Below, piece by piece: positions 28,401 to 51,683 of a DNA stretch of 64,000 bases (position 1 is the stretch's first letter; each line of letters starts with the position of its first letter). Position numbers and translations under genes: made by a program. Source of the stretch: Symsagittifera roscoffensis (Eukaryota > Xenacoelomorpha > Acoela > Convolutidae); assembly GCF_963678635.1 (NCBI RefSeq), contig NC_087065.1, forward strand, positions 47,744,446-47,808,445, read 5' to 3'. Below the pieces are notes generated by a model. That model did no database searches. It was given only the letters and a program-made list of their open reading frames with translations, and had not been told where the DNA came from.

Positions 28401-31400
28401 ATACACACTTTTCTGATACAAGGAAGCAAAATTGAGAAAACTGGATCAAAAGTTAACTTTTCATTCCGCTTGGAAATTGTTTTTGGAAATTGTCAATGAA
28501 GTTTTTGACTTTTTTAGCGCCATTTAAGCTTTCTTATCTCGGGAGCGCAATTTACCTAACCTTAAGCAGATGAATTTGAATTGAACTCACAAGTGCATAT
28601 TTACTTATGTGCATTCCATTCAGAAATTCATTATTAGGTATGAATGCATTTCTGTGGTTATTAGAAAATTTAAAGACTTTTCCTGAAAAAACATAGCCAA
28701 CAGACAGTTGGAAAAGAGTCAAAAGTCAATGAACGCAAAGAAACAGAAAAATTGGACTTGTTTTTTAAAAAAATATATACCATTTTCCGCTAAAAATTAA
28801 ATTCCACTTTCGAAACTAGAAATCGATTACATTTTTTGCACTATGTCAGCTTTTATAACTAAAGAGTGCATGCATTTTGCGTACAGTCACGGAACATAGA
28901 AGTTGCAACTTGTTGCTTTCAAAGAGCAGCTTACCGGATCAAGGAAGGCGGAAAAAACAGCAAATTATAACTAGTTTCAGGTGTTATTGCTCTGGAAACG
29001 TCCTCAAAATAATACAAGAAACTTGAATTTCTGGGCTCAAATAGGTTGTTCAGGAATTTGATGATAATCAGTTAGTCTCTAGACCACTGAAAAATGACAG
29101 CCAAAAAATTGAAAATTTACTTGGTCCGGTGTCAAAAAAAGGTTAAATTTTTAGGAGCAATTTTGAGCTGATGATCGAAACAAGCCAACAAAACAACTAA
29201 TCCAGCTGATTTTTTGTAAAAATGACATCTTCAATCCATGCACTGAAATCTCATCAGCAGTTCTGTTGTTTCTAATTTGTATCCAAATTTTCTAGTACAA
29301 GCGCCAAAGACCTTTTGATCTTTACGGTCAAAATCAGATTGACGCCGTACCACGTAAGTTTTTCAATTCATTTGGCTGTCGATTTTCAGCCACTAAGAGA
29401 CTATGGGAAGATCATCAGCTTCCCAAAGAAACAATTTAAGCACATATATTAAAATTTGCGTTGGTTTTGAGATAATTTCCAGAGAAAGGACATCTCTGTT
29501 CTGAAAGAACACACTAGTTCTGGCTATTTTACGCCTTCAAATTAAAATGTCTCAAGATTTGATCTGGTAGGCTTTTTCCAAATGTTTTAATCTAACATGT
29601 GTCGAAAATTCAATCATTTATTTCGCATACTTGCCGATAAAATGACAAAAACTACTTCTGCTTGTTTAAAACAAAAAATTGCAACATCAATGTACCGTGA
29701 CTGTACTTTCTAGCAAATGAACTTGGATTGAACTGATATGTTGCTGAAATGATACCTTTTACTGTAATGAAAAAATACCATCTAGCAAATGAACTTGACT
29801 TGAAACAGTGCATATATATCGTAGGGTATTCATATGTGCAATTATATGAATGAATGCACTTCTTTTGTTATAAGAACATTTTAAGACTTTTCCTTGAAAA
29901 AAAATCATCACGACCCCCATTAGAGTCTTCGCTACGCTCATCTATTTTTAACAAAAAATCACCAAGACCTATACAAAAGTGTTCACTGCGTTCATGACTC
30001 TTATAAACACGCTAGATAAAATACGCACGGAAGAATTTTGCGTCTGATAACGCAATATTAAATTAAGGAATATTTCTGAGCCGGATTATTATTCTGTTTC
30101 GCATTATGAAAAACAAAATATATAATCGCTAATTATCGCAGATTCTTCATTTTCAATACAAATTATTGTACCCATAAGTGAAATATCTTTTGTTATTTTA
30201 GCTAAAAACATCCAGATCTTTACGATGCTTTAAAAAATTCTGACAAATATCATAAAAAGATCAAATTTGCCTGAATAAAAAAGCCAAGCAAAAAATTTTA
30301 TTCACATTTTTTAGTTGGAACAAAGGCCTGTCCACCAAAAACAAAAACTGAGCGTGAACAAAATTTAAGAAATTTGAGTAAAAACTACACAGCCTACATT
30401 GAAAACAACAAATGAAAAGAGCATTGCAAGCTAGCAGGCAGGAAATAAAAGGATAGCCATTACGTCCAGAAAAAATGAAAAAACCATAACTAAGACTTTA
30501 AGATTTTGTCTTCAATGATGTTCCATTTCCAAAAAATTTGTCCTAAAACACAAAAGAGGGCGTTTAACGAAAACCCAAAAACAAATCGATCGGCAACTGA
30601 GCCAAAAAAGTGAGTAAAATCCCGTAGAACTGAAGACAAAATTGTTGTCATGAACAGAATTTTCTAATTTAAGATTTATAGCATTTTGTGCGATCCTGAG
30701 GTGAGCATTAAATTTATGTTTCTTTGGAACGATACAAAAGTGGGTCACTATGCCAATAGTATAAGCCGAAATCAGTTTCACAGAAGGAGGTTTTTAAGCT
30801 AAAAGAATTATATATACGAAGTCACGTTTACTTAAATTAAAGACATCAGAAGTTTAACAAAACACAATAAAAACAACTACGGTTTACATTTCGTACAATA
30901 AAAAAAAACAATTCTACTATGCGGCAACTAAGTCGGAAAATATAAGCAGACAAACAATATGCCCACGTTTTTCTGGAAAGGAAAATTTCTAGTTTGAAAA
31001 AAGAAAACAATTCATACGACCACAATCGAACCCACGACCCTTGCCGTCCCAGGTTTACTCGTTACCTCCGAGCCAAGAGTACCGGGTACACAAAGAAACT
31101 TCAATTCATTATGAGCTGAGCGTAAACTTACAATTTCTAATTTTCGCCTTTCTGTGAACAAAGTAATTTACGGGGAGAAAGTCTTGTACCCGATGAAAAA
31201 GTCTAGTACCCGATTGCAATACCCTTTGCTGATCGCAAGGGTTTAAAAAAATGGCTTCTTATTATAACATAGCCAGCACTAATTAGAAGGTAGTAAATGT
31301 AACGTAGAGTTCATTGAGTCCATTTTTGGCGCTGAGTCTGCCTCCATATTGACACGAAGCAAAGCTGAGCTTCGCACGAATTGCGCTACCAACAAGCATA

Positions 31401-33042
31401 ATATTGAAAGCTGCCGGATGGATAAAGTTAAAAACTATTGAAATCTCATCAGGCAAAAATTTCATTGGTTTGGCTGGAAAGAAGATTGGTTTTATAAAAT
31501 CATGTCAAAAACATTATCGCGAACTTCAATAATCATTCAGAAAAAATATCGAGCGGCAACTAAGCCGAGAGAAAACTGTGCAGACACCCATTGAGCCGAA
31601 ATTAAACACAAGCGAAGGGGAGCTTCGCATCGCTTGCAATACAACGCAAGAGCAGCAATTCAAGCAAGCAAAATATAGCCACCTGACAGTCGCAAAAGCG
31701 TAATGAACACAAGGAAACTGATGAAAAAAAAGCAGACCTATTTTTTTTCCAAAAACCTTCAACTTTTGAATTTCGAAGAAAATAGATGGCCTTAAATCTC
31801 TTTGGATTTGAACAACAATTAATGATGGACACTTTTTTTGTTAAAGTTAACTCAAACTGAAAAAACTTGATCAATAGGTAAAACTTTTATTTCGCTGGGA
31901 AATCTGATAATGAATTTCCATTTTCGAAATTAGAAGTCGATCTCGTTTTCCGTGACATTTACAGTTTTGCTGATCGATAGTAGAGTTCCTTCCTTTTAAC
32001 AATAGAAATGCACTGATTTTAAAAATAAATCACAAGTCAAATCGCAAAAAAAAAAACAAAATTGAGTGTGAACAAAATTTAAGAATTTTTCTTGAAAAAA
32101 AAAACAAAAAAAAATCAGCAAGACATCTATAAGAGTACTTACTACGTTCAATACTCTTAATAGCAATGAAACGGAAATAACCAAATCTAGATCGAAAATG
32201 AAAAGAACTTCAGAAACACAGTCGAAAAAACCCAACCACCAGTATAGAATAAGCTTTTAGAATTAACAGAGCGCCACAAAACCGACAACAAGTGGTAAGA
32301 CGAACATTGATTTGAAAATAAAAAAATGCCACCAAAAATTGTTGTCATAAAAAATTTGAATAATTAAGTTTTTCAAGTTTGAAACCTTGCAACACAAAAA
32401 ACCTTCATTTCTCAAAAAACAATCAATCTTCTTTTGCTCTCGAAGCGACACAAAATAAGGCAACTAAGCCGACAAACAACATAATCCGAAACCATTTAGG
32501 CCGAATAAAAGTTTTTAGCGAAAAAAAAACGAAGAAAAACATACTACGTCAGGGCCATTAATTTTCCAAATTACCGAAGTAAATCAAAAACACGCGGTTC
32601 AGGGATGCAAATAGTTGACAACCTAATAAAAATCCGCAACACGCAAACGAAGCCGACACAGCATAAGCAGAAAAACGAAAGTCAGACAGTTCAATTTTCC
32701 CGGAAAAAAAAATAATTTTCAATTCATACATACTGAAAAAGAAAGTTCCTGCCGGGACTGAAAGCCCAGACCTTAGGGTAGAAAGGCAACCGCGTAACCT
32801 CTAGGCTTAAAGCGAAACTGTCTCAAAGTTGTTGAGATTTTTTTAATAAAGCAACTTCACAATTCTTACAAATGTGTAAGAAAATTTGTTTACGAAAAAA
32901 AAGTCAGTTCCCGATTACAAAACACTTGATCTCGCAAGTGTAAATAGTACTGACCTTTGGTGAAGCATCTTGTGACTCCTTCGGGCAGATCGCTTACTTT
33001 AACAACCATTTCGCGCGCTTTAGACCAATCACTTGGCTTCAT
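1495..33042 (-). CDS. PLEKHA5/6/7-like WW-WW-PH adaptor, 3' end uncertain
   Basis: Adaptor of the PLEKHA5/6/7 class; family members sit at the cell cortex or junctions and bind partners through WW domains and phosphoinositides through PH. Exons, 5' to 3' on the minus strand: 32955-33042, 25302-25323, 25031-25107, 24620-24677, 10693-10890, 4181-4750, 3621-3930, 3249-3349, 1501-1753. All junctions are GT-AG with consistent phase, giving 559 codons so far. WW1 is about 18-50, WW2 about 63-95, PH about 373-471 with the conserved C-terminal Trp at 463. The start ATG at 33042 has an in-frame TAG six codons upstream. WW1 has Val where the first Trp is expected (LPEGV); WW2 has Phe for the second Trp (TTTFNHP), as in some PLEKHA WW2 domains. 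Whether the protein ends at 1495 or continues past the left edge is open; family proteins are usually longer. Confidence 0.86.
1501..1753 (-). CDS. PLEKHA-like exon 9, post-PH region
   Basis: Acceptor aatttcag in the phase needed by exon 8; 84 codons rich in Pro, Glu and Ser. It ends either at donor AGG|gtatga (1501) or by reading one more codon to TGA at 1495-1497. A continuing gene is favoured because PLEKHA5/7 proteins have long C-terminal regions. Confidence 0.7.
1860..2465 (-). repeat. tRNA-like interspersed repeat, family A
   Basis: About 600 bases bounded on the left by a GCGAAG-type hairpin region (gaggcgaagttgcacttc) and on the right by a hairpin around aaaagctttgcttgt. The centre, read on the minus strand, has tRNA-like A-box (tagcgtagaggtagg) sequence near 2250-2275; the B-box end is damaged near 2150-2230. 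Two other copies confirm the extent. Confidence 0.75.
2465..2640. repeat. Dispersed 450-base repeat, 3' end fragment
   Basis: Holds gaatagaacttagaaaaaaa, aaatcaaaccacgcaaaaaa and a clear terminal hairpin near 2592-2622. Confidence 0.7.
3249..3349 (-). CDS. PLEKHA-like exon 8, C-terminal helix of PH domain
   Basis: Encodes KTLYFAAQSQEARSRWVYAL, the last strand and helix of the PH domain with its near-invariant Trp. Acceptor ttttcag; the donor GC|gtaagc would avoid a TAA that otherwise follows at once. Confidence 0.9.
3621..3930 (-). CDS. PLEKHA-like exon 7, N-terminal part of PH domain
   Basis: Contains VLQGWLLRDERRG, NERWCFISGKQLVVCKS and YERFSFK, the first strands of a PH domain. Donor AAG|gttggc, phase 0. 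The open frame runs on into the intron but departs from PH sequence there. Confidence 0.9.
4181..4750 (-). CDS. PLEKHA-like exon 6, disordered linker
   Basis: 190 codons rich in Arg, Ser, Asp and Gln with no recognisable fold. Acceptor gtttcag, donor TACGA|gtgagt. The long open frame and the phase match on both sides support it as coding. Confidence 0.85.
5405..5850. repeat. Dispersed 450-base repeat, full copy (reference description)
   Basis: The commonest repeat in the window. Landmarks in plus-strand order: cagttggaaaagag, then gaacgcaaataaacag, a block with cgaatttcgaaaaaatag and ggccttaaagctctttga, a block with gagaaaactggatcaataggt and cgctgggaaatctga, then catcacgtttttcgtgac, cttttgctgttcgatag, aaatcaaaccgcgaaaaa, tgagcctgaacaa and a terminal hairpin with arms like AAGAGTC/GACTCTT. 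No coding potential and no tRNA-like promoter were found. All clear copies share one orientation. Confidence 0.85.
6410..6620 (-). repeat. tRNA-like repeat fragments, family C
   Basis: A right-end hairpin with arms CCTTGC/GCAAGG near 6430-6447, followed by a separate tRNA-like centre near 6545-6612 (minus-strand gtggttcggatcgc). Confidence 0.55.
6620..8390. other. Intron sequence with no recognised feature
   Basis: AT-rich and without long open frames. The right part may be remnants of the LINE whose reverse transcriptase lies at 8390-9120, but no endonuclease motif could be read. Confidence 0.4.
8390..9120 (+). pseudogene. Heavily decayed LINE reverse transcriptase
   Basis: Translating the plus strand with many frame changes gives RT landmarks in the right order: NDYRIIFLLPFMMKVFEK (the NYRPIS...K.FE block), QHGFRNKT, AFDISDHKIL (AFD...H block), YINDL and a degraded WILENKL. 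A weak later block near 9015-9060 resembles the LG..ID..L..H segment. Jockey/CR1-like by order of motifs. Too decayed to be active; ends are not defined. Confidence 0.6.
9225..9570 (-). repeat. tRNA-like interspersed repeat, family B
   Basis: Clearest tRNA-like centre: on the minus strand an A-box-like tggctgagtggttagtgc near 9385-9405 and a B-box-like gaggttcgaatctc near 9345-9360. Left end gaggcgaagcttggctttgc; right hairpin with arms ACACTA/TAGTGT near 9545-9566. The acceptor stem does not pair, so it is not a working tRNA gene. Confidence 0.82.
10693..10890 (-). CDS. PLEKHA-like exon 5, end of WW2 and linker
   Basis: Begins HINRTTTFNHP, completing WW2, then a Pro/Asn/Gln-rich linker. Two donors are possible: GAG|gtcggt at 10693, or a stronger gtaagt about 50 bases further, near 10642-10647. 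Both give the same phase into exon 6, so the boundary is uncertain. Confidence 0.82.
10930..11335. repeat. Dispersed 450-base repeat, copy in tandem with next
   Basis: Carries the tggaaaagag start, actggatcaatgggt, cgctgggaaatctg and a final hairpin region; followed directly by a second copy. Confidence 0.85.
11336..11720. repeat. Dispersed 450-base repeat, 5'-truncated
   Basis: Starts within the ggccttaaagctctttga block and runs to the catcattacgacctatat... end. Confidence 0.82.
12470..12960. repeat. Dispersed 450-base repeat, full copy
   Basis: All landmarks present from gacagttggaagagagt to the terminal hairpin near 12920-12955. Confidence 0.85.
13905..14252 (-). repeat. tRNA-like interspersed repeat, family B
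   Basis: Left hairpin cgaagctgcgcttcg, tRNA-like centre near 13995-14065 (minus-strand tggctgagaggga and gcaggttcaaat), right hairpin around cacaagctcgcttgtt. A left half of the same family also lies at 13515-13570. Confidence 0.8.
14591..16200 (-). pseudogene. Decayed LINE reverse transcriptase
   Basis: Minus-strand frames show FIDLKKAF near 15585-15620, GSVLGPLLFILMINDLP near 15380-15430, a degraded Lys-Thr block near 15250, and a C-terminal domain (14591-14983) with the YVKANK...QKLEVKKRRYQSV segment typical of the region after the RT core. Several frame changes and stops. The piece is in the same orientation as the host gene whose intron holds it. Confidence 0.65.
16783..20134. repeat. 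Three tandem copies of a 1.12 kb unit
   Basis: Three near-identical units begin at about 16783, 17912 and 19035 (spacings 1129 and 1123), each starting gattctaaattgttttgac and ending near gtgtcacatagtac. Differences are single bases and small indels. Each unit carries four versions of an atatcgcaaggta-like motif, and short minus-strand frames (e.g. 17426-17626 and 18549-18749) that are conserved between units. It lies in a large intron of the PLEKHA-like gene. Confidence 0.92.
17426..17626 (-). other. Repeated short open frame inside the 1.12 kb unit
   Basis: A 66-codon frame, repeated at 18549-18749 with two or three changes and disrupted in the third unit. Cys-Asp pairs followed by a hydrophobic residue recur in this and in neighbouring frames of the unit. 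No known domain recognised; it may be a fossil of a repetitive protein-coding exon. Confidence 0.3.
20135..22000. other. Intron sequence with no recognised feature
   Basis: AT-rich; short open frames on the minus strand at 21017-21262 and 21279-21494 are Phe/Cys/Leu-rich, the pattern of translated A-rich noise. Nothing supported. Confidence 0.5.
22005..23350 (+). pseudogene. Broken FLYWCH/MULE-type transposase
   Basis: Relic of a Mutator-like DNA transposase with an N-terminal FLYWCH zinc finger. Near 22016-22160 the LDGYRYREK and WQCTSGNC segments and a later HxH show FLYWCH. Near 22520-22660 the CDGKFSVPP, YQVYTIHSV and LVYTLLPNKT segments match the DG[TK]F..P...YQLYTIH core with the first catalytic Asp. 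Near 22707-22870 IDFEAAVRNAI and QFCFFHLGQLVWR carry the second Asp and the C..H motif. Near 22871-23350 WNVFNRVLSGEPRTNNTLEAW and KYSIANEKL are the C-terminal part. At least three frame changes (one at an A-run near 22867, one near 23115) and stops make it non-functional. No terminal inverted repeats were identified. Confidence 0.85.
23500..23600. repeat. Short irregular repeat, ggctgaattgtct
   Basis: About five variants of ggctgaattgtct within 100 bases, just downstream of the transposase relic. Confidence 0.6.
24620..24677 (-). CDS. PLEKHA-like exon 4, first half of WW2
   Basis: Encodes DLPNGWEQAITKEGAIYFI plus a split Asp, a clear WW entry. Acceptor gttttag, donor TCGA|gtaagt. Confidence 0.9.
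24685..25000. repeat. Dispersed 450-base repeat, fragment between WW exons
   Basis: Contains gaaaccggaatcaataggta, ctgctggaattctga and ctaagtcattcacgatttcg, immediately beside PLEKHA-like exon 4. Confidence 0.7.
25031..25107 (-). CDS. PLEKHA-like exon 3, end of WW1
   Basis: Encodes ERDRYTSWIHPVTRQP, the third WW strand and the HPVT motif typical of PLEKHA5/7. Acceptor gttttcag, donor AGAG|gttagt. The frame chosen is not the longest open one but the only one that fits both neighbours. Confidence 0.88.
25302..25323 (-). CDS. PLEKHA-like exon 2, 22-base micro-exon in WW1
   Basis: A 22-base exon between tttttag-like and gtaagt sites, giving DGRVFYS plus a split Tyr. This is exactly the middle strand of a PLEKHA WW1 (family pattern DGRVFFIN), and both phases fit the neighbours. 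Confidence 0.85.
25768..28548. repeat. Three tandem copies of a 0.74 kb unit, first one interrupted
   Basis: Copies two and three start near 27211 and 27951; the marker caatcaaagc recurs at 26721, 27459 and 28198 (spacings 738 and 739). Copy one is split: its left part lies at 25768-25992 and the remainder at about 26693-27210, separated by about 700 bases of other DNA. Copy three stops at 28548. Copies two and three are almost identical. The left part of the unit derives from the dispersed 450-base repeat described elsewhere. Confidence 0.9.
25993..26692. other. Segment interrupting copy one of the 0.74 kb repeat
   Basis: About 700 bases absent from the other two units. Either an insertion into copy one or ancestral sequence lost when the array expanded. 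No coding motif recognised; a 63-codon minus frame at 26209-26400 resembles nothing known. Confidence 0.5.
28685..28870. repeat. Dispersed 450-base repeat, short fragment
   Basis: Has ccaacagacagttggaaaag and cactttcgaaactagaaatc with the middle deleted. Confidence 0.65.
29700..30010. repeat. Dispersed 450-base repeat, variant tail with duplicated end
   Basis: Variant form with tagcaaatgaacttgg twice, then two successive hairpin-bearing tails near 29905-29945 and 29950-30003. Confidence 0.65.
30980..31255 (-). repeat. tRNA-like interspersed repeat, family C
   Basis: tRNA-like centre near 31022-31090 (minus-strand cttggctcggaggtaacg and gtgggttcgattgtgg). Right end ggggagaaagtctt, partly duplicated, then hairpin with arms ACCCTTTGC/GCAAGGGT near 31230-31252. 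Confidence 0.78.
31670..32165. repeat. Dispersed 450-base repeat, full copy
   Basis: From ctgacagtcgcaaaagcg to a terminal hairpin with arms AAGAGTA/TACTCTT, a paired change relative to other copies. Confidence 0.85.
32700..32945 (-). repeat. tRNA-like interspersed repeat, family C
   Basis: tRNA-like centre near 32752-32812, right hairpin with perfect arms ACACTTG/CAAGTGT near 32925-32944. It lies right beside PLEKHA-like exon 1 (donor at 32954). Confidence 0.75.
32955..33042 (-). CDS. PLEKHA-like exon 1, start codon and start of WW1
   Basis: Twenty-nine codons from ATG plus one base; ends TRCFTK then G|gtcagt. The DLPEGV segment is the WW1 entry, lacking the usual Trp. The 7.6 kb intron that follows is filled with repeats. 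Confidence 0.8.
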
Positions 33043-34220
33043 CTTGACATCGGTTGACTAATCACTTCCTCGGTTCATATTAACAGGAATTGCACAAATT
33101 CTAATTTCAATTTTCCATGAGTCACTGAAAAAAAAATACTTAAAAAGATTGAATCTAACTTTCACCTCTTAAAACAAAGCTTCGGTGATTTGACAAGTGA
33201 GTAATCAAAAAATTGCAATTTATTGATCTTTAAAAAAGAAGAGCTATTTATAACTGGTAGGCGTGAAAAGAAATTTGACTCGCACCATCTAAAAAGAATG
33301 TATGCCAAAAGTACAGGGTTACTGTAAAGTTAAGGTTATGTTAATGCAACTATGGTAGGTTGGTTATTTAGGGTAACTACATGCAAATTAACAACTAAAT
33401 TGAAACATTTTTTCATAGTTTCATCTCTACTGAAAGCAAGATGTTTATCAATTATTATGTATTTTTACAGATATTTAACGCAATGAAAACAGCTCAGGTT
33501 TCAATGATATGACGAACACTTTTCTCAAAACAAGTGCTCGAAAATTAATTTTCAAACTGAAATAAACTTGCTCGGAGTTCGTCATTAATATTTCTACAAA
33601 ATTAAATTAACATAAATTTAAGACCAAGATTTTATTTTAGATGTAGCAAAACTGAAGCAGAACTTTTCCTGCTACTGGCCATTTGATCACATGCTTTTAA
33701 AAAAACATTTAGTATTCTCAAATTTTTGGAGTACAATATGGCATTAGAACAATTTAAGGCACTGGCCTTCGTTTTACCTGATGATTTCAAGCTAAAGTTA
33801 ACCTCTTTTCAAATGGACAAAGTAAGTCTTAGACAATAAGTGGAAGATGTATACCATAAAGTTGAAATAGATTATTAATGCACATTTCGAGAAATATGTC
33901 AAGTTCAAACCGCTAGCCAACTATGAACTCATTGTAAACCTTCTGTTTTAATGGATTTCGATCTCATTTTACAGCCGTTTTTAATATCTTTTCCAACTTA
34001 AATCCAATGGCTAACTTAATTTAAAATCATGACATATAAAACTAAGAAACGTGATGATGAGTTCAGGAAGCACGGAAGGGAGATGATAAAATTCTTTTTA
34101 CAGGAGATCCAAAAAAATCTACGCTCGATAAATTTCAAACTTCATTCAGTGTACAGAATCATAGTGGAAGTTATAAGCAAATAACAAAGCCCATCAATTC
34201 CTTCCAAGTTTGCTGGCTTG
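33043..34220. other. Intergenic gap between PLEKHA-like and PKN genes
   Basis: Should hold the PKN 3' untranslated region and the promoter and 5' end of the PLEKHA-like gene, both on the minus strand. No clear polyadenylation signal or TATA element could be assigned. Confidence 0.4.
33738..33839 (+). other. Possible small ORF or first exon between the two genes
   Basis: An ATG opens 33 codons ending TAA at 33837-33839, with a good donor (AAA|gtaagt) after codon 28. It lies in the 1.2 kb gap between PKN and the PLEKHA-like gene on the opposite strand. No family is recognised and chance is quite possible. Confidence 0.15.
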
Positions 34221-49037
<14,817 letters not shown>

Positions 49038-49206
49038 TTCATTTCTAAAAAACGTTAATAGTCGTTATGGGGTCGTTATAATAATAAAACGTTAATAGGG
49101 TTATGTTCTATAGACCTGCTTCTTTTTCAGTTCAGATCAGTTCATTCTGATCATATAGGCGATTTTTGGTCTCTCTCGATCAGCTTGGGCCGTATCGTAT
49201 TCCTTT

Positions 49207-49425
49207 TCAATTATTAGTTTCGAAATAATTGATTCCAGTTTTTCTCCAAAAATTGTCCAGTTTATTTTTAAAATTTTTCGTTATTTTAGAGTTTATGACT
49301 TCACTTGGCAGTGCGTTCAAGTCTCTTGCTGCTCGAATTGTAAAGTAATGTTTCCGTACTTTTAGACTGGCCTTCTTTTTACAAAAAAAAATCTTAACTT
49401 TTCCCCATGACAGTCCCTCCAGCAT
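49207..49425 (-). pseudogene. C-terminal scrap of a LINE reverse transcriptase protein
   Basis: Minus-strand frame with KHYFTIRAARDLNALPSEV...SKITKNFKNKLDNFW, the common C-terminal pattern (R..F..R....N.LP..V...S...FK..LD.FW) of LINE polyproteins. 5' truncated as LINE copies usually are. It lies just upstream of the PKN start. Confidence 0.72.
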
Positions 49426-49854
49426 TACAGTCCCCCAGCTAAGACAGCCACAAAAAAATCAAAGAACGGGGTGTTATGAAATGTGTTACTAGTACTAGGC
49501 GGTGGGCTAGAAGGGAACGACCCCAAACCTTAGTTCTTGTTTAGAAGTACGGTACCTCTTTTCTGAATCCTATTCAACAGGCTCGGTCCCGCTAAATCTT
49601 CTTGAAGTATTTCAAGAGATTAAGAACAAAAAATGTTAGATTTACGACGAGAGTTATAGCATATATATCAATTCACTGGTTGAAAAAACAGCAAAATTTC
49701 ATGTTACAGAGGCGTACTGGCGCTTCGTAACACTGCCGAAGCATCGCACACATAGTATTGCACATACGAAAGCCACTGTCGGAAATAACGCCGAAACAAA
49801 ACTATATCACTCGGTTGATGTTTACTTGGAGGAAACCAAGTTAAAGTTATCGTT

Positions 49855-50235
49855 TAACACAAAGGCGAAGTCTCACTTCGCATACACAAGCAAAAATATG
49901 ACCGATAACGCTACTGGGGAAAACTGATGAGTCAAACTTTGAGTCTACAAAATTTCTTAAGCCACGCACGCCAATTATGAGTCTACATAATTGCTAAAGG
50001 ACGCAAGCCAATGACATATTAGCAGCACCAGTCATTTTGAAAAAAAAGAAATTTACCAACTAAGATACCTCAATAAATAGAGCGGACGCATTTCAGCTAG
50101 CGTAGGAAAAAGTTCATGAAAAACAAGCGGCCCTTCACAGGTTCGAACCCTCTTATTTAGATGCGGTCTCCTTCCCTCCCTCTAAGCTACACATCCATGA
50201 TACCTTGAAGCTAAATTGCTATTTGTAACATAACG
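49855..50235 (-). repeat. tRNA-like interspersed repeat, family A, right end missing
   Basis: Left hairpin ggcgaagtctcacttcgc, centre with gggttcgaacctgtg on the minus strand. It is cut off at about 50235, where the inverted-pair sequence begins. Confidence 0.8.
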
Positions 50236-50239
50236 GAGG

Positions 50240-51185
50240 CTCCTTTTTCAAAACATTTTACGGCGGCTCTGTGACATTCGACCAGAATGGCGCCAATATG
50301 CATGGCGACTTCGAAATTTTATTCTGCCCGTAGACTGGAAAGATTGGCAGTTTTAGCAGTACAAATCGAACGAATGGTCAGTTTGCCGTGACGTAATAAA
50401 ATTTAATAATTCGTTCTGAAACAAAGACACGTCACGACCTTCGAAATTTCGCTACAACTGAAAATGAGAGAAAAATCAGAACGACGATTGTCGCGAATAG
50501 AAAAATACGGACAGATTTTCGTGAAGACACAGCGATACTGACGACTGAAATAACAATACAAGCTGTCCGAATTGTAACGATTGTAGCTGTACAATCATTA
50601 CCGAAGACTTCCCGAGAATTAGGAAGGGTATTGGGGCGATTTTACCACCCTTCCGGAAGGACGATAAGACCGCTCTTCGTCCGCATTCCAGAATCCGTAA
50701 GGGTCTCGGGGAGGAAACTCTAACTCCATTTTTGTAACTTTTAACTACCTGGAATGTCCTGAGTTGAATTTAATTAACACCGATTTCATTTTCAGAGTAT
50801 GAGAAGCTAGGAGTTGATGGAAAAGGTTGATCCATCTCCGATGGATAAGATGATTTTCATCTACTGAATAAAAACAATCGTAATATAATAAATAAGTAAA
50901 AGCCTTGTTTTAAGGAGTGACCTCGTGGTCTGGGGATACTGAGACCCAGCCATGAGCTCATTTGCATGTAACTAAGAAAGCTTTTGCATGTAACTAAGTT
51001 AATATGAGAGTTCTGGCCGATAGCCCAAAACGGTAGCGATTTTGTCGAACCGATGTTAAAAGGACCACACAAAGAACTGGCTTTGGTAGAGACAGTTAAA
51101 AGCTTGTAGAGCTGTGTTTAGACGCTAGCCAGTCGTTTTACAACCTAGCTTTATTTTCCGGCGATATATACTTCCGGGCGAATGT
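50240..51185 (+). repeat. Right-facing arm of an inverted pair of about 1 kb
   Basis: Plus-strand order of landmarks: gtgacattcgaccagaatgg (50268), ccttccggaagg, gagaagctaggagttg, gtgacctcgtggtctgggga, gagacccagccatgagctca, gctagccagtcgt, cttccgggcgaatgt (51171). The same order appears on the minus strand at 58850 down to 57945. The arms are clearly related but diverged. Confidence 0.85.
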
Positions 51186-51683
51186 TACACTCCTTTTGCA
51201 AAACATTTTTCTATGTCTTCTGTGATCGCTCTTCGTCATGTATTCGGCTGTTCTGTTTTTTACCGATCAATATCAAATATGTCGTTTTTTAGCGACTCTG
51301 AGAAACAACAGGGGTATTTTAAAAAATATATTCTTCGGTATTCTACCCTAATTTGTTGGATTTTTGACCTATTTTATTGGGTTTTTGCTAAATTTCGAAT
51401 TGCTACTTGAGAAATGGCACAGACTCCACGGACAGCCCCGTCGATGTCCTCGTTGAACACAAATCCGGTTCAATGTCATTAATGTAGTACTACGTCGGTG
51501 TTTCTTAGCGAACGTCCGTGCAACGGCTAATCCGGAAGTAAATGAATATCGAAATGTAAGTTACTTTTCAAATTCAAAATTAAAACGCGCTGAAGTAGTT
51601 ACAATTTTTCATTTACAGAGGAATAGGAAAAGATGTTTATTTACAACACAAAAAATTTAAAAAACCTGTCAGACATTCTGGTT

